Of a stretch of DNA of 7,771 nt, positions 1 through 5,007 are shown piece by piece; positions within the stretch are counted from its first letter, which is position 1; every line of letters begins with the position of its first letter. The position numbers and the translations under genes are program-made. The notes beneath the pieces are model-generated. The model made no database searches, had not been told where the DNA came from, and was given only the letters and a program-made list of their open reading frames with translations. The stretch lies in NCBI GenBank assembly GCA_018396515.1, contig JAGTQJ010000071.1, positions 1-7,771 of the forward strand, read 5' to 3'. Source of the DNA: Candidatus Bathyarchaeota archaeon. GTDB taxonomy: Archaea; Thermoproteota; Bathyarchaeia; TCS64.

Positions 1-1
1 T

Positions 2-103
2 GTTATCATCAATGGAGAAATAGCCGTGGAGGGGGGTGTCTACAAGGGCGTGAGGGCTGGCAGAGCGCTTAGAAGGGTGCCTAAGAAGAGCTTAAGATTT
101 TAG
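2..103 (+). CDS. Amidohydrolase (N-acyl-D-amino-acid deacylase-like), C-terminal end only
   Basis: The reading frame is open from the left edge of the window to a TAG stop at 101-103, giving the last 33 residues of a protein whose start lies outside. The tail contains VIINGEIAVEGG followed by YKGVRAGRALRR. This matches the usual ending of D-aminoacylase-type amidohydrolases: a V-NG-x-x-V-x-x-G strand returning to the small beta domain, then a G-x-R-x-GR-x-L-R ending. Those enzymes remove the acyl group from N-acyl-D-amino acids using a metal centre in a TIM barrel, which is not visible here. The next gene starts 29 nt downstream and no clear promoter was found between them, so read-through into the transporter genes is possible. 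Related amidohydrolases such as dihydroorotases or hydantoinases have similar tails, so the exact substrate class is uncertain. Confidence 0.6.
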   Translation, partial: VIINGEIAVEGGVYKGVRAGRALRRVPKKSLRF

Positions 104-132
104 GATTTGAGACCATCCTTTAATCGGTATAG

Positions 133-861
133 ATGGGGATTGCGGTCGAGGCCTCGGGGCTAGTGAAGAACTATGGAGGAGTCCAGGCATTGAGGGGCTG
201 CAGCTTCAAGGTAGAGGAGGGGGAGGTCTTCGGGCTCATAGGCCCGAACGGGGCTGGAAAGACCACGACTCTGAGGATAGTTGGAACCCTTATCAAGCCT
301 ACCATGGGCTGGGTCAAGGTCTTCGGGGTCGACACGGTGGAAGGGGCGAGCGAGGTTAGGAGGATGATAGGATACCTTCCAGAGGATGCGGGCGCCTACC
401 CAAACCTATCGGGGATGGAGTACCTGAGGTTCATGGCGGGTTTCTACGCCAGAAGATCAGACATCGAAGCCGTCGTTAATGAGGGAATACAGATCTCCGG
501 TTTGGGAGAGAGGCTGGGGGAGAGGATCAAGGGCTATAGTAAAGGTATGACTAGGAGGCTACTGCTGGCGAGGGCTCTGATGGTGAGGCCTAGGCTTGCG
601 ATCCTAGACGACCCGACAGCAGGCCTAGACATAGTGCACGCCCACCATATAAGGGTGAAGATAAAGGAGTATGTGAAGAGGGGGGGCCTAACAGTCCTCC
701 TCTCAAGCCACAACATGTTGGAGGTGGAGTACCTATGCGACAGGGTGGCCCTAATAGATAGGGGAATAATAATCGAGGAGGGGGGGCCGGAGGAGCTTAA
801 GGACAGATACGGGGCCGAGAATCTGGAGCAGGTCTTCCTAGAGGCGACGAGAATTGGTTAG
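133..861 (+). CDS. ABC transporter ATP-binding protein (ABC-2 type)
   Basis: This 242-residue protein is the cytoplasmic ATPase of an ABC-2 transporter. The motifs are in order: Walker A GPNGAGKTT at residues 37-45, a Q-loop region GYLPED near 80-85 with Glu where many ABC proteins have Gln (common in this subgroup), the signature loop as YSKGM at 135-139 instead of LSGGQ, Walker B LAILDD at 155-160, D-loop GLD at 164-166, and the H-loop histidine at 193 in SSHNM. The residue after Walker B, normally the catalytic Glu of LLDEPT, is Asp160 here (LDDPT). ATP hydrolysis would drive the permease encoded next, whose start overlaps this stop codon by 8 nt, so the two are very probably translationally coupled. 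The length fits single-domain members of the family. The ATG at 133 has no good Shine-Dalgarno, but there is no better start. The substrate cannot be told from the ATPase; drug, sodium or lipid-linked cargo are all possible. Confidence 0.95.
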   Translation: MGIAVEASGLVKNYGGVQALRGCSFKVEEGEVFGLIGPNGAGKTTTLRIVGTLIKPTMGWVKVFGVDTVEGASEVRRMIGYLPEDAGAYPNLSGMEYLRFMAGFYARRSDIEAVVNEGIQISGLGERLGERIKGYSKGMTRRLLLARALMVRPRLAILDDPTAGLDIVHAHHIRVKIKEYVKRGGLTVLLSSHNMLEVEYLCDRVALIDRGIIIEEGGPEELKDRYGAENLEQVFLEATRIG

Positions 862-2164
862 GATTCTTCTAGCCCTTATGGTTAAAGAGGTTAAGGAGCT
901 GGTCAGAGACCCAAAGATCCTACTTGGCGTGGTATTGATGCCTCTCATCCTCTTCCCGATAATCGGATCAGCCATAGGTGTATCCCAGGAGTCTGCTGTT
1001 AGAGCTGCCTCATCCTCCCCCATAGCCATCTACGACGAAGACAAAGGCGAGGCCTCCCAGCGCCTCATCGGATTTCTCGAAGAGAACGGCACAGTCATAA
1101 CCCTTGAAGCCTCATCCCTCGGAGAGGCCTTAACCGAGCTGGAGAAAGGGGGCTATCCCACCCTCCTCCATATACCCCTCGGCTACTCGGCGAATATCAC
1201 GTCGGGCCGTAAGGCTATGGTGAGGATCTATGCAAACCTGAGGGATCTAACCATCACCGAGACGGTAGGGGCTGAGGCAGCCGCAAACCTCATAAACATA
1301 TACAGTTATCAGGCTTCGCTGAGCAGGATAGAGAGGCTGCTTGGCGAAGTAGGAGCCACTTATGAGGCTGAGGCTGTGAGGAGCCCGATAGCCATACACT
1401 ACTCATCGTTGGTCAAGGGCTCCCTGATTGAGGCTCCACCCCATTCTATAATCGGTCTGGTCATCTCCCAGAGCATCCTGCTCCCCGTACTGGTGATGGT
1501 CATGCTGATGTTCGCTATACAGATGGCAGCCACGAGTATAGCCATCGAGAAGGAGCAGAAGACCTTCGAGACATTGATGACCCTCCCCATAGACCGGCTA
1601 GCCATCCTGGCGGGCAAGCTAGGGGGCTCCACAGTCGTTGCCATCCTCGGATCCATAGCGTACATGTTCGGCTTCAGCTTCTACATGGGTTCGGCCCTGA
1701 GATTCGCATCTCAGACGCCATTACCCATCGGTGAAGTTGTGTTAAGCCCCAGCCCAATAGGGCTCCTCCTACTCGGATGCATCATATTCATAACATTGGT
1801 CTCAGGGCTTGCCTTGGCCATCTCCCTAGCCATCTTCACCGATAGTGTACGGGCTGCTCAAAGCCTGGTGGGGGTGGTCGTCATCCCAGTTGTAGTCCCA
1901 GCGATCATATTGATGTTCACAAGCCTAGAGAACCTTCCAACCTGGTTCAGGTGGATACTCCTCATGGTTCCCTACACCCACAGCATCATATCATCAAAGG
2001 CGGCTCTCCTAGGAGACTATTTTGGAGCAGTTGGCGGCATACTCTACATAAGCATCTTCACAGGAATCACACTATATATAACCTCCCGTCTATTCTCAAC
2101 GGAGAGGATAATAACCTCGAGGATAGGCTTCAGGAGGGGCCTAAGAACCAAGAGTAAAGAGTAG
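854..2164 (+). CDS. ABC-2 family transporter permease (NatB/YhaP-like)
   Basis: This 436-residue integral membrane protein is the permease partner of the preceding ATPase. It begins with a short cytoplasmic amphipathic stretch (VKEVKELVRDPK, residues 10-21) and a first membrane segment at about 22-42. A large extracytoplasmic domain follows at about 43-197. A membrane block follows with segments near 199-225, 258-279, 301-328, 336-356, 362-381 and 389-411. The cytoplasmic loop after the second segment reads EKEQKTFETLMTLPIDR (232-248), the hallmark EKE-x-x-T-x-E-x-L-x-x-x-P-x-x-R of NatB-like ABC-2 permeases. The C-terminus is basic. Translation probably begins at TTG 854, with GAGG nine bases upstream and overlapping the end of the ATPase gene; ATG 878 is an alternative that would shorten it by eight residues. 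The large outer domain places it with NatB/YhaP-type exporters rather than simple six-helix drug exporters. Cargo is unknown. Confidence 0.93.
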   Translation: MVRILLALMVKEVKELVRDPKILLGVVLMPLILFPIIGSAIGVSQESAVRAASSSPIAIYDEDKGEASQRLIGFLEENGTVITLEASSLGEALTELEKGGYPTLLHIPLGYSANITSGRKAMVRIYANLRDLTITETVGAEAAANLINIYSYQASLSRIERLLGEVGATYEAEAVRSPIAIHYSSLVKGSLIEAPPHSIIGLVISQSILLPVLVMVMLMFAIQMAATSIAIEKEQKTFETLMTLPIDRLAILAGKLGGSTVVAILGSIAYMFGFSFYMGSALRFASQTPLPIGEVVLSPSPIGLLLLGCIIFITLVSGLALAISLAIFTDSVRAAQSLVGVVVIPVVVPAIILMFTSLENLPTWFRWILLMVPYTHSIISSKAALLGDYFGAVGGILYISIFTGITLYITSRLFSTERIITSRIGFRRGLRTKSKE

Positions 2165-2187
2165 AAAAACCCCCATCCCGGTGAACG

Positions 2188-2199
2188 TAAATAATAAAT
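2188..2199 (+). promoter_or_regulatory. TATA-like box for the HAD phosphatase gene
   Basis: An AT-only run (TAAATAATAAAT) lies in the short space after the permease gene. Archaeal transcription starts about 25 nt downstream of a TATA box, which would be near 2218-2220. That leaves a leader of about 20 nt before the TTG at 2239. The assignment rests on composition and spacing only. Confidence 0.45.
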
Positions 2200-2238
2200 T
2201 CTTGAAGCTTCATTCTCTCGGGGAAGGATGGGGATGGT

Positions 2239-2916
2239 TTGAAGCTGAACGGAGTGAAAGGCATCGTCTTCGACCTTGATGGAACCCTGATAAGCTCAAA
2301 AATAGATTTTCTCGGGATGAAGAGGAATATAATCTCACTTCTGGAGTCTAAGGGGATCCCCGAGGGCCTTCTATCCCCCAATGAGACAACGGTGGAGATC
2401 TTGAGAAAGGCCGAGAGGGTATGGGGAGGGAGGCCTGAGGAGGAGTGGAGAGAGATACTGAGAGTGGTAGAGGGGATAATGGATGAGGCTGAGATCGACG
2501 CCCTCCCGACGGTTGTCGAGGTGGAGGGAGCGTCTGAGGCTCTGAAGAGGATGAAGGAGATGGGCCTGAGGCTGGCCGTGCTAACGAGAGGCCACCGAAC
2601 ATACGCTTTGAAGGCCCTTGAAAAGACTGGGATGCTCAACTACTTCGATATCATCCTAGCTAGGGGTGAGACACCAGAGCCTAAGCCGAGCCCCGTAGCC
2701 CTACTCCACGCCACGGCCATGATGGGGCTTAAACCCGAGGAGGTTCTACTGGTTGGAGATCACAGGATAGATATGGAGTGCGCGGAGAGGGCGGGTTGCA
2801 GATTCATAGGGGTTCGAACTGGACCGTTGGGCGAGGCCTCCTGGGGGCAAAATAAGCCCCATATCCTCTTGGACGGCCTAAAACAGCTAACCGAATACCT
2901 ATCTGGAGAAAAATAG
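2239..2916 (+). CDS. HAD-superfamily phosphatase (phosphoglycolate phosphatase-like)
   Basis: This 225-residue soluble enzyme has all four HAD motifs. Motif I is FDLDGTL (residues 11-17; nucleophile Asp12 and acid/base Asp14). Motif II is VLTRG (114-118; Thr116). Motif III is EPKPSP (147-152; Lys149). Motif IV is VGDHRIDMECAERAG (172-186; Asp174 and Asp178 binding magnesium). Residues about 18-95 are a helical insert of the C1 cap type, which places it in the Gph/phosphoglycolate phosphatase-like group that hydrolyses small phosphate monoesters through a phospho-aspartate intermediate. Members have varied substrates and the true one cannot be read from sequence. The start is the TTG at 2239: the upstream ATGs at 2228 and 2234 run into the TGA just before it. 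A purine-rich GGGGATGG precedes the start but is only a weak Shine-Dalgarno. A TATA-like box at 2188-2199 suggests transcription separate from the ABC genes. Confidence 0.9.
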   Translation: MKLNGVKGIVFDLDGTLISSKIDFLGMKRNIISLLESKGIPEGLLSPNETTVEILRKAERVWGGRPEEEWREILRVVEGIMDEAEIDALPTVVEVEGASEALKRMKEMGLRLAVLTRGHRTYALKALEKTGMLNYFDIILARGETPEPKPSPVALLHATAMMGLKPEEVLLVGDHRIDMECAERAGCRFIGVRTGPLGEASWGQNKPHILLDGLKQLTEYLSGEK

Positions 2917-2970
2917 AGAACGTGAGAGGAGGTATCTGTAGGATCTAATTTGTTATCATTGGAGGAGGCG

Positions 2971-2978
2971 TTATATAG
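2971..2978 (+). promoter_or_regulatory. Orphan TATA-like box TTATATAG
   Basis: This is a good match to archaeal TATA boxes, preceded by a purine-rich stretch (GGAGGAGG, 2961-2968) that could include the B-recognition element. It points to a start near 2998-3001. The next gene starts more than 230 nt further on and has closer promoter candidates, so this box either drives an untranslated RNA or a second, longer transcript of the UPF0147 gene. Confidence 0.4.
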
Positions 2979-3136
2979 CCGGTCTCTTATCGAATTCTAT
3001 AAACCCGGATGCGATGGTGTCTGACAGGCCAGAGGGCTCTTAGTCTCTAGGCATGCCTCGAGATGAGGGGTTGAACTCTTCTGAAAGAAGTTATGTATTG
3101 GAGCCCCCTTCTTAAGCCAGGCGAAAAGGAAGATTC

Positions 3137-3159
3137 TGTATATAACTAAAAATTTAATA
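3137..3159 (+). promoter_or_regulatory. Promoter region of the UPF0147 gene
   Basis: Two overlapping candidates occur: TGTATATAAC (3137-3146), preceded by the purine-rich CGAAAAGGAAG, and AATTTAATA (3151-3159). They predict transcription starts near 3165 or 3180. Either start places the leader hairpin at 3189-3211 and the strong ribosome binding site inside the mRNA leader. Which box is used cannot be decided from sequence. Confidence 0.5.
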
Positions 3160-3188
3160 GATACCTTTTTATCGAGTTATTGGTTTAT

Positions 3189-3211
3189 AGAAGGGTTGAA
3201 AGCACCCTTCT
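3189..3211 (+). other. Leader hairpin upstream of the UPF0147 gene
   Basis: AGAAGGGT (3189-3196) and ACCCTTCT (3204-3211) form a perfect 8-bp stem around a 7-base loop TGAAAGC. The structure ends 9 bases before the Shine-Dalgarno and 21 bases before the start codon. It is followed by no T-run, so it is not a simple terminator. It could stabilise the 5' end of the mRNA or bind a regulator. The pairing is seen directly; the role is inferred. Confidence 0.55.
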
Positions 3212-3220
3212 GCTATGCTT

Positions 3221-3227
3221 GGAGGTG
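3221..3227 (+). promoter_or_regulatory. Strong Shine-Dalgarno GGAGGTG deciding the UPF0147 start
   Basis: GGAGGTG is complementary to the archaeal 16S rRNA 3' end and lies five bases before GTG 3233. It also lies downstream of the ATG at 3215, so that ATG cannot be the start served by this site. GTG 3230 is the less likely neighbour, being only two bases away. Confidence 0.75.
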
Positions 3228-3232
3228 GTGTG

Positions 3233-3505
3233 GTGTCGAGTAAGAGTGAGGATTACATGCAGAAGCTTAAGCAGGCCATGGCGATCCTTAATAGGGTCGC
3301 GGAGGATAATACGACTCCGAGGAACATCAGGAGGACTGCAAAGCAGGCGTATGACATACTCCTAGACGAGAGCTTGAGCATCGCTGCAAGGGCGGCTAAC
3401 GCGATCGATCTCCTCGATGAGATCTCACAGGATCCAAACATGCCGATGTACACCCGCACCCGAATATGGAGTGCCATAAGCTTCCTCGAAGGGATAAGAG
3501 ATTAA
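3233..3505 (+). CDS. UPF0147 family protein
   Basis: This 90-residue, all-helical soluble protein belongs to the archaeal UPF0147 family (COG1698), whose function is unknown. The family signature is clear: a helix ending in LNRVAEDNTTPRNIRR (about residues 19-34), a middle helix with ARAANAIDLLDEISQDPN (about 54-71), then MPMYTRTRIWSAISFLE (72-88). The whole protein is this domain and the length is typical. The start is taken as GTG 3233 because GGAGGTG lies five bases upstream; ATG 3215 would add six residues encoded by the ribosome binding site itself. The mRNA leader carries a stable hairpin (3189-3211). The next gene begins 51 nt downstream with its own TATA-like box, so this gene may be transcribed alone. 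A role tied to basic cell processes is often assumed from its wide spread in archaea, but nothing here shows it. Confidence 0.93.
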   Translation: MSSKSEDYMQKLKQAMAILNRVAEDNTTPRNIRRTAKQAYDILLDESLSIAARAANAIDLLDEISQDPNMPMYTRTRIWSAISFLEGIRD

Positions 3506-3529
3506 CCTCAACAATCGACCAAAGATAGG

Positions 3530-3535
3530 TTTAAG
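3530..3535 (+). promoter_or_regulatory. TATA-like box TTTAAG for the SPFH gene
   Basis: GGTTTAAGC lies about 25 nt before GTG 3557, so the transcript would begin at or next to the start codon. This supports a leaderless mRNA. The box abuts the palindrome at 3535-3548. Confidence 0.5.
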
Positions 3536-3548
3536 CTCCTACAGGAGC
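3535..3548. repeat. Short inverted repeat between TATA box and start of the SPFH gene
   Basis: GCTCCT-AC-AGGAGC is a perfect 6+6 inverted repeat with a two-base centre. It lies directly downstream of the TTTAAG box and upstream of GTG 3557. In archaea, repressor sites often lie between the TATA box and the start, so this is a candidate operator. It could also be chance, since the GGAG half resembles a Shine-Dalgarno. Confidence 0.4.
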
Positions 3549-3556
3549 AGCATTAG

Positions 3557-4519
3557 GTGAGTCAATTGTATAGACGTGTACGCGTAGAAGGGGGACGGAG
3601 ATTAGAGGGGTTAGGGATCATAGCCATCGTGCTCATCATCATAATAGCAGGCGTCCTAGTCTTCAGCGTCGGCCAGATAGGAGTGGGCTTTGTGGCAGTC
3701 ATCGCCGACCCTTTCACGGGATCCGTCACATCAGTCGGGGATGGGGCCAGCGCACGCTACTTCTTCAAGCCTCCATGGGCAACCGTATATAAGATCTATG
3801 TCGCGACTGACAGCGTTAACATGTGGTCGGAGGGGGAGGCCCGCGGAGACTTCCCAGCCGTACCCTGCCTAACCAAGGACGGGTTGAGGGTCGATGTAGA
3901 TATAACCGTTAGATGGAGCATCTCCCCCTCCAAGGCCTTAGACCTCTTCAAGCGTTATCCAGGAATGGACTGGAAGGATAGAGCGATCATTCCTATAATA
4001 AGGGAGACTATAAGGAATCTAATAGTAGGCTTCACCGCCATTCAGACCATAGAGGAGAGGGGGGTCATCAGCGCCCTGATGGAGAAGACCTTAGTTGAGG
4101 CCTTCAAAAGGGAGGCCTCCCTCGCGGACGCGGTGGTCCTTGAAGCTGTGAATCTCAGGAAGATAGCTCTACCATCCACTTTCGTAGACGCCATAGAGAG
4201 TAAACTGGCTGCTGAACAGCTCGCCATAGCAGCGGAGTTCAACAAGACCCGTATCCTCGTCATAGCCAACGCCACCGCCCTATCCAAGATAATAGAGGCT
4301 GAGGGGCTCGCGAAGTCGAAGATAATAATAGCCAATGCCACTAGGGAGGCCATAGAGGCCATAGCATCCCAGCAGCCAGGATTGAACTCGACACAGCTGA
4401 CGAGCCTCTACCTCTATCTTGAAACCCTGAGATCTATAGCTGAAGCTGGGAGAGGTCTTATAATAGTGATTCCAGGGGAGGCTGATCGTTTCCTGTTGCC
4501 CATCCCAACGACGCCCTAG
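3557..4519 (+). CDS. SPFH/band-7 domain membrane protein (stomatin/prohibitin-like)
   Basis: This 320-residue protein has a basic N-terminus (RRVRVEGGRR, residues 6-15), one membrane segment at about 18-38, and an SPFH domain from about 40 to 215. The domain shows the start strands (GQIGVGFVAVIADPFTG), the DGLRVDVDITVRW strand pair (108-120), the RETIRNLIVGFT helix region (149-160) and the LREVN-like turn VVLEAVNLRKIALP (193-206). A helical tail at about 212-300, Ala/Glu-rich in part, would form the coiled coil that lets such proteins assemble into rings. SPFH proteins organise membrane patches and often regulate membrane proteases. The positive-inside rule puts the domain outside the cell, as in HflK/HflC. 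The tail carries two near-identical IANAT segments 22 residues apart. GTG 3557 fits a leaderless start from the TATA box at 3530; TTG 3566, five bases after AGGTGA, is an alternative. No NfeD partner gene is adjacent. Confidence 0.88.
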   Translation: MSQLYRRVRVEGGRRLEGLGIIAIVLIIIIAGVLVFSVGQIGVGFVAVIADPFTGSVTSVGDGASARYFFKPPWATVYKIYVATDSVNMWSEGEARGDFPAVPCLTKDGLRVDVDITVRWSISPSKALDLFKRYPGMDWKDRAIIPIIRETIRNLIVGFTAIQTIEERGVISALMEKTLVEAFKREASLADAVVLEAVNLRKIALPSTFVDAIESKLAAEQLAIAAEFNKTRILVIANATALSKIIEAEGLAKSKIIIANATREAIEAIASQQPGLNSTQLTSLYLYLETLRSIAEAGRGLIIVIPGEADRFLLPIPTTP

Positions 4520-4533
4520 GCTGGAACAAGTGG

Positions 4534-4541
4534 TTTTTATA
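4534..4541 (+). promoter_or_regulatory. TATA-like box TTTTTATA for the 108-residue membrane protein gene
   Basis: TTTTTATA lies 15 nt after the SPFH stop codon and predicts transcription from about 4563-4567, right at the GTG 4567 start. This suggests separate transcription with little or no leader. The T-run may also serve as the terminator of the SPFH transcript. Confidence 0.5.
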
Positions 4542-4566
4542 TTCTCGTATCAACTGCTCTCTTCGG

Positions 4567-4893
4567 GTGATCGTGATAAAGACCATCTCCGAGCCCTGGC
4601 TCGTCAGGCTCTCATGGGAGGAGCTGGCCACACTAATCTTTTGTTTGAGTATGGACTTCGTGGAATACCTTTACCCCATCTTCTTAACTCCCCTCTTAGG
4701 CGATCTGCTCGACCTATTGGGTATAGCATCCTCCTTCATACTCTTCGGCTGGCTCGGCTTAATCACCATGCTGGAAGTTATACCTGGATTTGATATTCTC
4801 CCCATCTTCACCATAACATGGCTCTGCTGGTATGTATCAAAAAAGAGGAAAGAAAAAATATCTATAGAAGAACAGCTTGAAAAATGGAGGTGA
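4567..4893 (+). CDS. Small membrane protein of unknown function
   Basis: I do not recognise a named family. The 108-residue product has a short cytosolic start (residues 1-18), hydrophobic segments at about 20-44, 50-69 and 72-91, and a charged tail beginning SKKRKEKISIEEQLEKWR. Two acidic features stand out in or next to the membrane: PLLGDLLDLLG (42-52) and the turn MLEVIPGFDILP (68-79), which joins two hydrophobic stretches through a Pro-Gly-x-Asp core. Such motifs look like a conserved structural element, not random hydrophobic sequence. The gene follows the SPFH gene by 47 nt but has its own TATA-like box. GTG 4567 fits a leaderless start; GTG 4573 is in frame and would remove two residues. 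Its place beside an SPFH gene, where bacteria often have NfeD, suggests a membrane partner, but this is inference only. The stop codon overlaps a perfect Shine-Dalgarno-like octamer. Confidence 0.8.
   Translation: MIVIKTISEPWLVRLSWEELATLIFCLSMDFVEYLYPIFLTPLLGDLLDLLGIASSFILFGWLGLITMLEVIPGFDILPIFTITWLCWYVSKKRKEKISIEEQLEKWR
4886..4893 (+). promoter_or_regulatory. Perfect Shine-Dalgarno-like octamer GGAGGTGA overlapping a stop codon
   Basis: GGAGGTGA is the full complement of the archaeal anti-Shine-Dalgarno and includes the TGA of the preceding gene. The nearest ATG (4896) is only two bases away, closer than usual. It opens a 52-codon frame ending at 5054 that overlaps the TatD gene out of frame. 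Further in-frame ATGs lie at 4911 and 4914. Whether it drives translation is unclear. Confidence 0.3.
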
Positions 4894-4924
4894 AAATGTT
4901 AAATCAAGATATGATGACGTTTAC

Positions 4925-4932
4925 TTTATTAA
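4925..4932 (+). promoter_or_regulatory. TATA-like box TTTATTAA for the TatD-family gene
   Basis: This AT-only octamer predicts a start near 4952. A transcript from there would exclude the ATG at 4942 and include the purine-rich ribosome binding site at 4991-4998, which favours the TTG start at 5008. Confidence 0.4.
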
Positions 4933-4990
4933 TGTTTAGGGATGAGTTGTTTGAACTGCCTGAACGGCAGAGCCCCCATCAGAATCTTCA

Positions 4991-4998
4991 GGAGGGGG
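4991..4998 (+). promoter_or_regulatory. Ribosome binding site GGAGGGGG of the TatD-family gene
   Basis: A GGAGG core with extra G bases lies 9-12 bases before TTG 5008. It supports that start over the in-frame ATG 4942, which has no comparable site at normal spacing. Confidence 0.5.
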
Positions 4999-5007
4999 AA
5001 TCTGGAT

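Larger units (their letters stand above)
2917..3232. other. Intergenic region, about 315 nt, no convincing gene; possible untranslated RNA
   Basis: No reading frame here looks like a real gene. A TATA-like TTATATAG at 2971-2978 predicts a start near 2998-3001 with no start codon to serve. Downstream lie a 10-base palindrome AGGCATGCCT (3049-3058), a small hairpin CTTCT-GAA-AGAAG (3078-3090) and a wider pairing of AGGGG (3066-3070) with CCCCT (3105-3109) that encloses it. A T-rich stretch (CCTTTTTAT, 3164-3172) could end a transcript from 2998. These signs fit a structured RNA of roughly 170 nt, but none is decisive. The right end (about 3137-3232) is the promoter and leader of the UPF0147 gene. 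Confidence 0.35.

Noticed and set aside
1399..1665. Minus-strand frame of 88 codons within the permease gene
   Set aside because: It is antisense to the conserved EKE loop and membrane segments of the permease, so it is a shadow.
2130..2639. Minus-strand frame of 169 codons opposite the permease end and the HAD gene
   Set aside because: It spans the antisense of two well-supported genes and their spacer. Its product is rich in Ser, Pro and Arg with no recognisable motif, as expected from antisense of purine-rich coding DNA.
2926..3024. Short plus-strand frame that reads somewhat protein-like (LEEALYSRSLIEFYKPG)
   Set aside because: It is only 33 codons from stop to stop, has no good start codon at proper distance from a binding site, and contains the TATA-like box. 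It could be a gene remnant, but there is no support.
3060..3084. Possible box C/D sRNA (GAGATGA as C box, CTGA as D box)
   Set aside because: The two boxes are 14 nt apart, but there is no matching C'/D' pair on either side and no terminal stem, so a full C/D RNA cannot be built.
4530..4793. Plus-strand frame of 87 codons overlapping the small membrane protein
   Set aside because: It starts inside the TATA-like box and its product lacks the coherent hydrophobic segments and charged tail of the alternative frame at 4567-4893.
4942..5007. Upstream ATG extending the TatD protein by 22 residues with a CLNC motif
   Set aside because: The extension has no family counterpart, the ATG has no suitable binding site, and the TATA-like box at 4925-4932 would start transcription after it.
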